Shown: positions 26,734 through 35,839 of the stretch, in pieces
Position numbering within the stretch: position 1 is the stretch's first letter
Layout of the letters: each line of letters opens with the position of its first letter
Assembly: GCF_900103455.1 (NCBI RefSeq)
Contig: NZ_FNHI01000026.1
Location: forward strand, 1-64,000
Direction: 5' to 3'
Length of the DNA: 64,000 nt
From: Streptomyces wuyuanensis
GTDB taxonomy: Bacteria > Actinomycetota > Actinomycetes > Streptomycetales > Streptomycetaceae
Notes under the pieces: model-generated
The model's input: only the letters and a program-made list of their open reading frames with translations
The model's database searches: none
What the model was told of the DNA's origin: nothing
Position numbers and translations under genes: made by a program

Positions 26734-27057
26734 GCGTCGGCAGCTGCGCCTGCCGGGACCGGCGATCTTCTCCATGGCGTCGATCAACGGGCGAACCTCC
26801 TCGGTCCGGTCGTTGCTGAAACGCCACTGAGGATTGCGGCCTTGCTTTATGGCCTTGGCGCTTGACTCGAAGACCTCCTTGGCGGCCTTCGTCACCCTGA
26901 TCATGTCTTCTCGCAGCTTCGGGTTCGACTTGATCATGTCGATGACGGCGTCCACCTGCTTCTGGGTGGCGGTGCCCTTGCGCAGTCGGATGGCCTCGCC
27001 AGACTCGCGAAGCTGTACGAGAATCCGCGGACCCTTCTGGCCGAGGGACTGTTGGTG
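26734..27057 (-). pseudogene. Unrecognised protein remnant
   Basis: On the reverse strand a frame with ordinary protein character reads LGQKGPRILVQLRESGEAI, KQVDAVIDMIKSNPKLRED and ESSAKAIKQGRNPQWRFS. It is more A/T-rich than its neighbours. I do not recognise the family. Downstream the frame runs into the antisense of the aminotransferase, so a complete gene is unlikely. Confidence 0.3.
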
Positions 27058-27174
27058 TGGGGCGGAGCTGCCTACACCAGGAGGGTTCCAGCGCACGGAA
27101 TCGTCGGCGCGAGGTCGCCCGGGCACAGCCGTGCGTTCACGGACGGACGGGAGACCACGCTGGACGCACCCGCC

Positions 27175-27896
27175 ATGGCGGGTGAGGCATCGAAGGATCC
27201 CGACCGCCCCGTACTCGCGTATCGATTTGTTCCGGGATACCGGACCATCAAAGCCATCAGCGGCATCGTCGCCGTGATCGTTGTAGCCGCAGTGGCCGTC
27301 AGCGACGTCGTGCCCGAGATCTGGGACGTCAGCGGTCCTGCGCGCTCACAGCCAAGCCGGTCAGCCGACCTGTCTCCGTCCACCGCGCCCTCCCGTTCCG
27401 CTATTGGAGCACCGTCGGGCGGTGCAACTCCGGCTCCGTCCCCGGCGCGGCCGTCCCCATACCCACCGGTGAGGCCGCTCAGATAGTCCATGCGGCCACC
27501 GGGCTGTGCCTGGATGTGGAGAATCAAGTGGTGGAGAAGCGCGTCAACGCCATTGCTGCGCCGTGCAGTTCGGGAGCGACCCAGCGATGGACCTTTGACG
27601 CCGACGGACACCTGCACAACATGGCCGATCCCGCTTTCTGCCTCAAAGTCGACGATGAGGCTGCCGGCGTCGGCATCCGCCCCTGCACCTCCGACGACCC
27701 GGAGAAGCGCGCACGGATGACCTTCACTATCGGCGCGAGCGGGGCAATCCGGTCCCAGCCGAGACCCGACCAGGTCGTCGTCCCTGTCGGCTCTTCCGCC
27801 AGCAAGGAGCTGCTAATGGTGCTCAAGGAAAGCTCCACAGAGGACTCCGAACGCTGGGCCGCGTCGCCGGTTGCACCCACATCGGAACCGCGCTGA
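27175..27896 (+). pseudogene. Membrane-anchored ricin-B-lectin-domain protein, one frameshift
   Basis: The first frame gives a short cytoplasmic N-terminus, a single membrane segment (AISGIVAVIVVAAVAVSDVV) and a Ser/Pro-rich linker, ending at 27486. In another frame, GEAAQIVHAATGLCLDVENQ, then QRWTFDADGHLHNMADPAFC and further lectin-like sequence run to 27896. Together they make a membrane-anchored protein with an outward ricin-type carbohydrate-binding domain. The frames meet in a C-rich stretch near 27440-27480, so a one-base indel separates them. It could be a sequencing error. Confidence 0.55.
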
Positions 27897-28111
27897 CCCG
27901 CACGTTCAGGTCGTCTTCTCGTAGGGCAGTACGTGGAATGGTTGCTCTGTCAGAAGCGGTACGCCAGGGTCTTGTCGGTGTGCCATCCTGATGGTCCACT
28001 GTCAACGGCCATTTCGTTCTCCCCGTAGGCGGCCAGTAGTTCGCCCCGCTGGCGGCCATCGAGATGTCCCCGGTGGCGGCCAGAAAATTCCCCGCCCTCG
28101 GGTCGGTCCGG

Positions 28112-28378
28112 TCAGCTGAAGGGCTTCACTCCCTGTCCGCTGGTGGCCTGGGTGAGCCGATAGCTGTCACCCTGGGTGACAACGATATGAGCGTGGTGCA
28201 TGAGCCGGTCGACCGTCGCGGTGGCCAGGGTCTTGGGCATGATCTCGTCGAAGCCCGTCGTTCGGCGAGACCGGCAGCAGGCCGATGTCATCGACGATGA
28301 TCAGGTCCGAGCGGATGATCTTCGCGAGAGCCCGTGCGATGGAGTCGTCCGCGCGGTGCCGTCGGACCAGGGCTCCGA
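28112..28378 (-). mobile_element. IS21 helper ATPase (IstB) C-terminal remnant
   Basis: Reverse-strand reading gives LVRRHRADDSIARALAKII and RSDLIIVDDIGLLPVSP (Walker B), then, after a frame break and deletion near 28255, FDEIMPKTLATATVDRLMHH and GDSYRLTQATSGQGVKPFS ending at TGA 28112. This is the C-terminal half of an IS21-type IstB with an internal deletion. Walker A is absent. It is fused to a PRC-barrel gene. Confidence 0.7.
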
Positions 28379-28808
28379 GGTCCTCGATCAGGGCGAAGTT
28401 CCCGACGCCCAGGAGCCGATCGCCCGGCAGCTGCCCGTCCGTGGTGATGAGCGTGTGAATGTGCCCGTCCTCCGAGTCGAACTCGATGTCCTGAAGCGTT
28501 CCCTGACTCTCGCCGGTCTCGGTGATGACGGGCTTGCCCACGGGGTCGTGGTTCTTGTGCGCCTCCTGGTCGGAATCGACCTCCTTCTCAGGTTCCAGGC
28601 GGCCTGCCGAGCGAACCGTGACGGCGTTCTTGCCGAAGGACTGGACGTCGCGCCAGGCCACGACGTGGCCGCTGTGGCCGCGGGTCTTCAGGCGAAGGGT
28701 CGAGACGCGCGGCGGCGAGGGTGCGACCGTGCACGCGGCGATGGTTCCGACGGTCTCAGCGGTCGAGACGGCGACGACGCTGCGCCCTCGGGCGCTGCTG
28801 AACCTCAT
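28379..28808 (-). pseudogene. PRC-barrel protein 1, 3' end replaced by IstB debris
   Basis: The gene begins at ATG 28808 behind a strong GAGAGGAGG. It has a first PRC-like unit (AETVGTIAACTVAPSPPRVS, LRLKTRGHSGHVVAWRDVQS) and a second (KPVITETGESQGTLQDIEF, DGHIHTLITTDGQLPGD). About 143 residues in, homology passes into IS21 sequence, so the C-terminus is lost. PRC barrels are small protein- or RNA-binding beta-barrels; the role here is unknown. Confidence 0.6.
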
Positions 28809-29310
28809 CGTTCCTCCTCTCGGGAACGGCGGCGCAGACCCTCTGCGGCGGCCGCCAGTCCGGCGATGTCGCCGGCCGTGAAGTCGGCACAGTCGTCCGG
28901 TACGACGATCTTTTCCCCCCGAAACGGAGCCGACGACCTTGGGAGTCCTGCCGGTCTCGATGATGACGTCGGCGACCGTGCCGAGACTGGTCCCTGCCTC
29001 GGTCAGCATGCGCGCGCCGAGGACGTTCGCCCCGCCTGGGGCGTCCCAGTGCTGCCGCACGGCTCCTTCGTCGTCCTTGAGCACCGTCTCGTCCTGGATC
29101 ATCACCGCGTCCGGGCCGAGTGCATGGGCCTTCTTCCACAGGAGCGCACGCTTCAGCGGGCCGGCGAACAGTCCCCGGCCATTGAGAGTGAAGCAGCTGA
29201 TGCCGCCGTTACCGGGTCGAAGACGATGTCCTTGACGTCGGCGACGTCCTCGCCCCGAGAGTGATCACGGGCTTCTTGCTGATCTCTCGTGCGCGCAGGT
29301 ACATGCTCAT
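28805..29310 (-). pseudogene. PRC-barrel protein 2 with three frameshifts
   Basis: Starting at ATG 29310 (MSMYLRAREISKKPVITL), the reading frame must change near 29260 to continue GEDVADVKDIVFDPV, again near 29215 to reach GRGLFAGPLKRALLWKKAHA and ALGPDAVMIQDETVL, and again at a G6 run near 28918 to end VVPDDCADFTAGDIAGLAAA. Its stop overlaps PRC protein 1 (ATGA). The pattern is that of a decayed gene or of homopolymer indel errors. Confidence 0.55.
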
Positions 29311-29453
29311 GTCGTCCCGCCCCTCTTTCCGGTCTGCGGCTTCCCGCCGGCGATGACGCCGCCACTGCGCCGCCAGGCCTGCAGCGCCACCGCTGACGAG
29401 GCGGCCACCGCCAGCACAGTGACGGCGATGATCAGCCAGATCCACCACTCCAT
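29307..29453 (-). CDS. Small single-span membrane protein
   Basis: 48 residues: MEWWIWLIIAVTVLAVAASS begins a single membrane segment, followed by a short basic tail (LQAWRRSGGVIAGGKPQTGK). GGAGG precedes the ATG at good spacing and its TGA overlaps the PRC-barrel 2 start (ATGA), so it is part of that small operon. I know no specific function. Confidence 0.55.
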   Translation of the reverse strand: MEWWIWLIIAVTVLAVAASSAVALQAWRRSGGVIAGGKPQTGKRGGTT

Positions 29454-29559
29454 CAGAATCCACCTCCACGTTCGTGATCACGGAGCCTGTGATCGTGATG
29501 TCCGCGAGAACCCGCATCAAGGATGCGGACCCGCACCGGGCCGTGTGCTCGCCCACGGC

Positions 29560-30010
29560 CACCTCACCGGGAGCACGTTCCCGACCCCGGCTCTGCCTGA
29601 CCGTCAGTGCCAGTGACAGCGTGGCAAGGAGCACCAGCACGCTCCCCACCGTGAGGTCATTGACCCGGGCTGCGTCTGCCGCCTCCGTGTCGCCGTAGCC
29701 GAACAGGACGGGGCCGCGATCAGCCACGCTCCGCCGATGAGCACGAGGATGTCCGACACTCTTCCCCTCGGCTGGACCAAGCGGGCCACAGCCACGAGCA
29801 GCACCACGACGCCGACGAGAATCTCCGTGAGATGGGCGTCTCCAGAGGCCTCGGTGAACGGGTGGCCGATGACCCGGCGCCGACGAACAGCCAAAGGGAC
29901 CCGAGAAGCATGATGACGCTGATCAGACTGTTCCGCACTCCCCTGGCATCCGGAGCGGGATGGACCTTGTACGGGGGCGAAGGCGACACGGTACCGCCGT
30001 TCCTGGGCAT
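29560..30010 (-). pseudogene. SPW-repeat membrane protein, two frameshifts
   Basis: From ATG 30010 (GGGAGG upstream) the frame gives NSLISVIMLLGSLWLFVGA. Another frame continues HPFTEASGDAHLTEILVGVV, LLVAVARLVQP and VSDILVLIGGAWLIAAP, and a third VLFGYGDTEAADAARVND and LTVGSVLVLLATLSLALTVR. Together they form a four-segment SPW-type membrane protein. Breaks lie near 29875 and 29725. The 3' end is uncertain. Confidence 0.5.
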
Positions 30011-30253
30011 GGCGATCCTCCCTTCCGAAGACGCCTCGGCTTCAGGCGAGTGGTTCGCGTGTGCCGGACCGTGCCGTCCGCCCGAACGAGCACCGTCCGC
30101 AAGCGGAGACGTAGACCTGGGCTGCGTCGGGCCAGGTGGCTTGTGCCACAACCGGCGAGTGCCTGACCCGCCTCCGGCTTCTTCTTCGCGGCTACCCCGC
30201 TACACCCACGCAACGCACCGGCGCTCATCGCCGCGCGAGACCCGCCAGTGCGG

Positions 30254-31606
30254 TCAGGGCCTGCGGGCTTGTGCCCATCGCCCGGTCAGGGCCTCGTCGA
30301 CGTGTTCGGCCAGTTCGGTGAGCCGGAGACGCTCGGAGGTGTGGAGGTCCTGAGCCTCGATGGTGGAACGCAACCTGGCGAGTGCGGCGGCGATGGGCGG
30401 GTGGCGGGTGGGTTCGGTGCACCAGGTGAGTTCGCGCAGGAGCATCGCGATTCGTGCCAGGACGGCGGGCTCGGCGGCACCGTACCGGAGAGGTTGGTCC
30501 ACGGCCAGGTCCAGCAGGTCCTCCAGGTCCGGGCGTCGCAACACGACCCTGATCTGCTCGTGCTCGTCGCGCAGTAGCCGAGGTCCGAGTTCACGGCGCG
30601 CCAGCCCGCACAGCAGGGCGGAGGAGTGGGACAGGGCATGTACGGCGGTGGTCGGATCGTTGATCCCCGGGGAGAGCGCTTTGGCTGCGATGTCGGTGAG
30701 CTGGCGAAGTCCGAAGGCGACGTCCTGCAGGTCAGTGCGCTCGGCACCGGTCCGCACCGCTTGCGAGACTTCTTCGGCCAGACGCGCCCGGGTGCCGGGG
30801 GTGAACGGTTTCCCGGCGCGAGGCCACGCGGCGCCGACGGGTGTGTCGGCGATCAGCGAGCTTCCGGGGTGGCGGTCGATGTGCACCAGGGCGTCGGCTT
30901 CGACAGCTGCTTTCAGCAGAGCCACCTCGTCCACGGACAGGAGAAAGCCGGACACTGCGACGGTCAGGGTGAGCGCGTTCGCGGGCGGTACCGGTGGAGC
31001 GACAGCAGACGTCCCTTTCGTCGACTCCTCACCGGTGAGGTCCGGCGTCTCCGCGAGGAGCCGGTGAATGGTGCGGTCGGCGGCGGAATGGACGCTGCTC
31101 ATCATCGCCTCGATCCGGATCTCGCGTGCCAGGTGCGACAAGAACAGCACCAGAGCGAGCACGCTCGCCAGGGTGAGAACGAAGGCCACGGTGACCGACG
31201 TCTGCGGGACGAAGCCAGCCTGCCCGTCATCGCCGGTGCGGACAGTACGCAGCACGGTCAAGGCGAAGGTGAATGTCGCCAGGAAGAGCGCCAAGGTCGC
31301 CTGGACGTACCGGTCGGCGGTGAAGGTGCGCAGCAGCCGCGGGGAGAACTGGCTGCTGGCCAGTTGGAGTGTCACCACGGTGAGTGAGAAGGTCAGCGCC
31401 GTCACCGTGACCATCGAGCTGGCGATCGCCCCCAGCACCGAGCGAGCGGCATCCGGGCTGCCGCCGAACAGGTAGGCCCGCAGCCAGGATGGCATGTCGT
31501 GCTGCGTCCGTCCGTCCAGCACGGGAAGTCCCACACCGGCGACGATGGCGAGAGCGACCCCCAGCGTCGGCAGAGGCCACAGCTGGGTCCGGAGTCCCTC
31601 ACGCAT
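30254..31606 (-). CDS. DUF2254-family membrane protein
   Basis: 450 residues. Four membrane segments in the first 175 residues (LGVALAIVAGVGLPVLD; VTVTALTFSLTVVTLQLASS, the diagnostic DUF2254 stretch with QFSPRLLRTFTADR; a third and fourth around TVAFVLTLASVLALVLFLSH). A soluble C-terminal half has FGLRQLTDIAAKALSPGIND followed by PTTAV, also typical. Function of the family is unknown. The intact length contrasts with the decayed genes on both sides. Confidence 0.88.
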   Translation of the reverse strand: MREGLRTQLWPLPTLGVALAIVAGVGLPVLDGRTQHDMPSWLRAYLFGGSPDAARSVLGAIASSMVTVTALTFSLTVVTLQLASSQFSPRLLRTFTADRYVQATLALFLATFTFALTVLRTVRTGDDGQAGFVPQTSVTVAFVLTLASVLALVLFLSHLAREIRIEAMMSSVHSAADRTIHRLLAETPDLTGEESTKGTSAVAPPVPPANALTLTVAVSGFLLSVDEVALLKAAVEADALVHIDRHPGSSLIADTPVGAAWPRAGKPFTPGTRARLAEEVSQAVRTGAERTDLQDVAFGLRQLTDIAAKALSPGINDPTTAVHALSHSSALLCGLARRELGPRLLRDEHEQIRVVLRRPDLEDLLDLAVDQPLRYGAAEPAVLARIAMLLRELTWCTEPTRHPPIAAALARLRSTIEAQDLHTSERLRLTELAEHVDEALTGRWAQARRP

Positions 31607-32066
31607 GAGCGCGAGGAATGCGGGCGGGCACGCCGGCCGCTGCCACGGAGGTTCCCGTTGTTGGAAGCCAGAGGGAGCGCTTCGGCATCAGCACAGGATC
31701 AGGTTACAGACCACGACACGTGACACAACTCGTACAGCGCTGACTCAAAGACTCCCCCATGCCTGCTGCGTGTGCCCGGACCCCATGGGCTCGGTAGTCC
31801 CCACCGCGGACCGTGCGACCGGATGCGACTGTCCCTGGCCCGAGAATGGGCTGACCGCGTTGACTGCGGTGACACAGCGAGGTCGCTGCCCTGGACGAGG
31901 ACGGCACGGCACGGCACGGCGACATGCGTCCCACACCCGCACAGGCGGCCAAGGGGAGAGGACGAACCCGACGGACCCGCGTCCCTTCCCCTCCCGCATG
32001 GCGACGTCGTCCCGGCGCGGGAGCCGGAACGCCCCGGTCCCTCTCGTGGTTGACCGTTTGCAAGTG
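31607..32066. other. Non-coding stretch upstream of the DUF2254 gene
   Basis: No supported gene is seen. It should hold the promoter of the DUF2254 gene on the reverse strand. A short tandem repeat, ACGGC four times (31901-31920), is the only structure noticed. Confidence 0.45.
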
Positions 32067-32350
32067 TCATTCAGGCGACGGTGAGGTCAACCCCGGTACG
32101 CCGGTGACGTTGTCGTGCACGTAGGTGGGGATCTGGGAGTGCACCTGCAAGGCAATCTCGCCGGCGCGTTCGAAGCGCTGGGTGATCCACACGAAGTCAC
32201 CACCGCGGATCTGCCGGCGCAGGCCTCGGAGCATCAGGTGGACGCGCCCCTCCTCCAACTCGACGAGCTTGCCGGGGGCAGGGTGACCGGTCCTCGGGCT
32301 GCACCGTCGCCGTTCACGATATCCACGGAGTCGGCGGCCGTGGTCTCGGC
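32067..32350 (-). pseudogene. PCu(A)C-like copper chaperone, C-terminal fragment
   Basis: Reverse-strand reading gives ADSVDIVNGDGAARGPVTLP, then in the next frame PGKLVELEEGRVHLMLRGLR, GDFVWITQRFERAGEIALQV, ending at 32067. The HLMLxGL and FERAG blocks are typical of periplasmic PCu(A)C copper chaperones. A one-base loss in a CCCCC run near 32275 shifts the frame, and the signal peptide and the first half are replaced by IS256 sequence. Confidence 0.5.
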
Positions 32351-32526
32351 GCCGAGCAGTGCCAGCGAGATGACCATCTCGTCGACGCCGGTCAGGCATT
32401 TCTGCCGCCTTGACGATCCTCGGCTCGAAGCCGCCTTCCCGGTCGCGGGGAAGGGCTATCTCGACCGGGCCGACGTCGGTGAGCTCGCCCTCGAGAGCGG
32501 ACTCCAGAAGCCGCTTGGAAGCTCCT
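32351..32526 (-). mobile_element. IS256-family transposase, N-terminal fragment
   Basis: The reverse strand reads LLESALEGELTDVGPVEIAL, PRDREGGFEPRIVKAAE and then, one frame over, LTGVDEMVISLALLG. These match the N-terminal region of IS256 transposases (VGPVEIxVPRDRxGxFEPxIVKK followed by LTGVDEMV). An internal deletion and a frameshift are evident. It joins the copper-chaperone fragment directly. Confidence 0.65.
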
Positions 32527-32568
32527 ATAGATCGTCAAGCTGGTCTGGTGAGTCCATAGGATGCGTTT

Positions 32569-33099
32569 GTGGCTCGGTTTGATGAGGTGAAGGCGACGTT
32601 CTGGGGCGAGGGGCTGTATGGGGTTCAGCCCCCGCTGAACGACGCGGTCGTTCAGGATGCCGAGCGCCAGCTTGGTGTCCGCCTGCCGGCTTCGTTGCTG
32701 GAGATCCTGCGGGTTCAGAACGGCGGACTGGTGGCGGAGTCGTGGAACGCGTTCCCGACGGATGGGCCGACTTCGTGGAGCGAGAATCATGTTCCGCTCG
32801 ACGACATGATGGGCATCGGCCGTCACGACGGCCGGCTGTCATTGCTGGACACGGCCTACTTGGTTGAGGAGTGGGGTCTGCCGTCGCCTCTGGTTCTGCT
32901 CTCCGGTGATGGTCACTGCTGGATCGCTCTCGACTACCGGTCATGCGGCCAGCTCGGGGAGCCATCCGTGACGTGGTTCGACGTGGAAGGTGACACCGAG
33001 CTCCCGCTGGCGACGGACTTCACGGCGCTTGTCGAGCGGCTGACTGCGGCCGCGTCGTTCGACCTCGATGACGCGGGCGGGAGTCGGTCAGCGTCGTGA
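32569..33099 (+). CDS. SMI1/KNR4 (SUKH) family protein, possible orphan immunity protein
   Basis: 176 residues from a GTG. The SUKH pattern is clear: VQPPLNDAVVQDAERQLGVR, LPASLLEILRVQNGGLV, then PLVLLSGDGHCWIALDYRS and VTWFDVEGDTELPLATDFTA. Many SUKH proteins neutralise polymorphic toxins. No toxin gene is adjacent, only IS256 and IS110 debris, so it may be an orphan immunity gene. Its 3' end overlaps the tail of the IS110 remnant. Confidence 0.85.
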   Translation: MARFDEVKATFWGEGLYGVQPPLNDAVVQDAERQLGVRLPASLLEILRVQNGGLVAESWNAFPTDGPTSWSENHVPLDDMMGIGRHDGRLSLLDTAYLVEEWGLPSPLVLLSGDGHCWIALDYRSCGQLGEPSVTWFDVEGDTELPLATDFTALVERLTAAASFDLDDAGGSRSAS

Positions 33100-34168
33100 T
33101 TGGGCTCGGCCCGCGCCTGCGTGTCCAGGCTGTGTGTGGTCCTGAGGTGCCTGTAGACCTCGCGGGCGACGAACCTCTTGAGGCACCGCATGATGTCCTT
33201 GGTGGACATGCCCTCGGCAGTGCGTCTGGCAACGTAGTCACGGGTTCGATGGTCGTACCGCATGCGGACCAGGACGATGGTGTAGAGGGCACTGTTGGCG
33301 TTGCGGTCGCCGCCGCGGTTAACGCCGTGACGGTTGGTCCGGCCAGATGAGGCGGGGACCGGGGCAGCCCCACACAGGTGCGCGAAAGACGCTTCGGACC
33401 GGAGCCGGCCGGGGTTGTCTCATGCGGTGATCAGCAGCTGGCCGGCCGTCTCCGTGCCCACCCCGGGCAGTGCGACGAGGCTGGGTGCCGCCCGGGTCAC
33501 GAGGGGAGCCAGGTCCGCGTCCGCCTCTTTGATCTCCTGCTGAAGAGCCTGGTAGCGCCGGGCCAGGCGGCGAAGTGCGGTCTTGGCCGCGCAGGCCGGG
33601 TCCGTGAGATCAGCGGCGGGCCGGGTCCGGGCGAGGGTGTCGATCAGCAGGCCGGTGGGCAACCCACGCAGCTTGTCCCGCAGGGCGGAGGGAGCGGTGA
33701 CCATCAGAGCGCGGATCTGGTTGAGGTCTGCGTTCGGGCCTTGACCGCGCTCTTGCGGACCACACGCAGCGCGCGGATCGCTTCCACGATCCCGTCCCGG
33801 CTCTTCGGCGTTCCGCTCGCGCGACCGGACAGGACGGCGGTGGCCGCCGCATAGGCGTCGATCAGATCGGACTTGCCGTGGGCCCGCCGGGCCTTTCGGT
33901 CCGGCCGGTCGACCTCGACGACCGTGATGCCGCTGGCGGTGAGGAACCGGGCGAGTTCGGCGCCGTAGGCGCCGGTGCCCTCCATCCCGACCGCGATGAC
34001 CTCGCCCTGGGCACGCAACCAGGCCAGCAGCTGTTCGTAGCCGGCCGAGTTCGTTTCGAACGGCTGCGTGTCCAGGTGGCGGCCGACCGAGTCGATCACT
34101 GCGGCCTGGTGGACGTCGGTGTGGGTGTCGATTCCGCCGCCGATCACCGCTATCTCGGGCGCTGTCAT
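33066..34168 (-). mobile_element. IS110-family transposase gene with frameshift and nonsense codon
   Basis: From ATG 34168 the protein shows the RuvC-like DEDD core: AVIGGGIDTHTDVHQAAVID, VGMEGTGAYGAELARFL and KARRAHGKSDLIDAYAAA. A frameshift near 33740 leads to LNQIRALMVTAPSALRDKL and LVALPGVGTETAGQLLITA. There an in-frame TGA (33420-33422) interrupts, after which DNPGRLRSEASFAHLCG, RNANSALYTIVLVRMRYDH and DIMRCLKRFVAREVY complete the C-terminal serine domain. Two lesions make it inactive. Confidence 0.82.
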
Positions 34169-34575
34169 GCTTGGCTCTGCCGTCCTTCCGTATGGGTACC
34201 GGGTCAGCGTGTGCTGTCCGGGCGGACGGACAAGACAGTGAAGAGGCTGGTGGCCAAGCTCCTATGAGGTCACAGACGCCCACGCGCACACGCGGTGGCA
34301 TCCCACGAGGGCCGACGATTCAACGCACAGGCAGCCGAAGCGCCAGTCAGACCCAGAGTCAGACCCCCGAGCGATGCCGCCTACATCCTCACTGTCAGCT
34401 GCTGGAGCAGCCCGCCCTCGCCGGTCAGCTGAAGGCCCTCGGCCTGAGCGCGGCCCACCAGCTCGTCGAGCAGCTGGTCGTCCACTGACTTCGCCGGCGC
34501 CGCTTCAGATGGCTCGACGGACTCGGCCTCGGGCATGTTGCTGCTGGTCATCGATGCATCTTCCGTGATCGGGAG
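34169..34575. other. Non-coding stretch upstream of the IS110 transposase
   Basis: No gene is supported. In IS110-group elements the interval between the transposase start and the element end encodes the bridge RNA that selects donor and target DNA, so such an RNA would be expected here if this end is intact. I could not delimit the element end or fold the RNA. Confidence 0.35.
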
Positions 34576-34800
34576 TTACACCGAACAGTCCCTCTGCCGG
34601 CGAGCCCGCTGCTGGACACGGGGCTGCCAGTCGAGGCGTACCTCGGTCCGCCCGAGCGGGCCGGCGGATCTGGCTCTTCACATATCGCCCCACGGTCCGC
34701 CGGGAGGTGCCGAGCCGGGCGGCCACGGCGCGGGTGGAGCCCTTCTCGGCCTTCCCGGGTGAACACCCACGCGGTCCGGGCTGTCCCCTACGAGCCCCAT
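34576..34800 (-). pseudogene. Tpg-like telomere terminal protein, fragment
   Basis: The reverse strand from ATG 34800 starts MGLVGDSPDRV. One frame over it reads KAEKGSTRAVAARLGTSRRT and VGRYVKSQIRRPARAD, the helix-turn-helix core of Streptomyces Tpg terminal proteins. Another shift gives EVRLDWQPRVQQRARRQRD and a stop at 34576. Tpg caps the ends of linear chromosomes and plasmids; this copy is frameshifted and lacks the C-terminal half. A related HTH protein cannot be excluded. Confidence 0.55.
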
Positions 34801-34866
34801 CAGGGCCTCCGGTCCGAACGTTGATCGATTGCGGCCGGTCACCGCTCCCGGCGGTAGCCGGGATCG

Positions 34867-35241
34867 CTACAGCACCCCGACTCCGGCCAGAGCGGCCACC
34901 GGCAGCAGCAGCATCCACTGCGGCAATCGCAGCAGGGGCCGCGACCAGTCCGCACGGAGCGCGATCACCACGAACACCGCCGCATAGGCCAGGAAGTGGG
35001 CCGCGATGAACAGGACGAGCGGGGCATACGGTGCGGGGCGTGTCGCGAGGGTGGCCAAGGCGACGCCGCTGAACAAGAGGTCGGCCGTGGCGAAGTGCCA
35101 CACGGCGTGCAGGGTACGCCGCGCCTCGGCCTCCAGGGAGCAGCCCAGCAGCGGGCGGACCACGTCTCGCCCGCCGGCGACGAGGTGGATCAGAGCCGTC
35201 ACGGTTGCCAGGGCGCCCGCAGCCAGCAGCCATCCATTCAT
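34867..35241 (-). CDS. Small four-span membrane protein
   Basis: 124 residues with four hydrophobic segments (LLAAGALATVTALIHLVAGG; HFATADLLFSGVALATLA; PLVLFIAAHFLAYAAVFVVI; WMLLLPVAALAGVGVL). Function unknown. Its ATG overlaps the stop of the TetR gene (ATGA), so the two are one transcription unit and this protein is probably regulated by, or related to the signal of, that TetR repressor. Confidence 0.8.
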   Translation of the reverse strand: MNGWLLAAGALATVTALIHLVAGGRDVVRPLLGCSLEAEARRTLHAVWHFATADLLFSGVALATLATRPAPYAPLVLFIAAHFLAYAAVFVVIALRADWSRPLLRLPQWMLLLPVAALAGVGVL

Positions 35242-35825
35242 CGGGGCTCGATTCCCTTGGCAGCGATCCTGGCAACACTCCGAGCCAGTTGGAGACTGGC
35301 AGGCTCACCCAGGATGCCCATCCGGAAGAAGACAGTGCCGACGAGGGCGTCGAGCACCAGATCGGTCTCGACGCTCAAGCCCATCTCCCCGCGCGCCTGG
35401 GCCCGCTCGAAGACACTGGCCAGGCGCTGCTTGGCGGGTGCGAGGAAAGCGGAGCGGATTCTGGCACGTAGTTGGGGGGCGGCAGCGAAGTCCGCCAGCA
35501 GGCCGGGAAGCGCCGCGGCGGCCGGCGGTGCGCTGAACTCGTCGATCAGCTGCTGGACGAGGACGGTGAGGTCGCTTTCGAGGGTGCCGGTGTCGGGAAC
35601 CGGGGCGGTGTCGGTCGTGGTGAACACCGCCTCGTAGACCAGCTCGGCCTTGCCCGACCACCGGCGATAGATGGTGTCCTTCCCCACCCTGGCCCGGGTC
35701 GCCACGGCCCCGAGGGACATGGCGGCATAGCCCGTCTCCGTCACGAGGTCGGCGGCGGCGGCGAGGATCGCCGCATGCGAACGCGCATCTCGAGGGCGCC
35801 CACGCGAAGTTGTCTCAGCAGGCAT
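35238..35825 (-). CDS. TetR-family regulator
   Basis: 195 residues. N-terminal HTH: RSHAAILAAAADLVTETGYA, MSLGAVATRARVGKDTIYRR, WSGKAELVYEAVF. The C-terminal ligand/dimer domain is variable. ATG 35825 is 15 bp from a 20-bp near-perfect palindrome, so autorepression is likely, and the co-transcribed membrane protein would be controlled with it. Confidence 0.9.
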   Translation of the reverse strand: MPAETTSRGRPRDARSHAAILAAAADLVTETGYAAMSLGAVATRARVGKDTIYRRWSGKAELVYEAVFTTTDTAPVPDTGTLESDLTVLVQQLIDEFSAPPAAAALPGLLADFAAAPQLRARIRSAFLAPAKQRLASVFERAQARGEMGLSVETDLVLDALVGTVFFRMGILGEPASLQLARSVARIAAKGIEPR

Positions 35826-35839
35826 ACCACCCTTTTTAC

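Noticed and set aside
31901..31920. (ACGGC)4 short tandem repeat
   Set aside because: Too short to be distinguished from chance in 70% GC DNA; no gene is affected.
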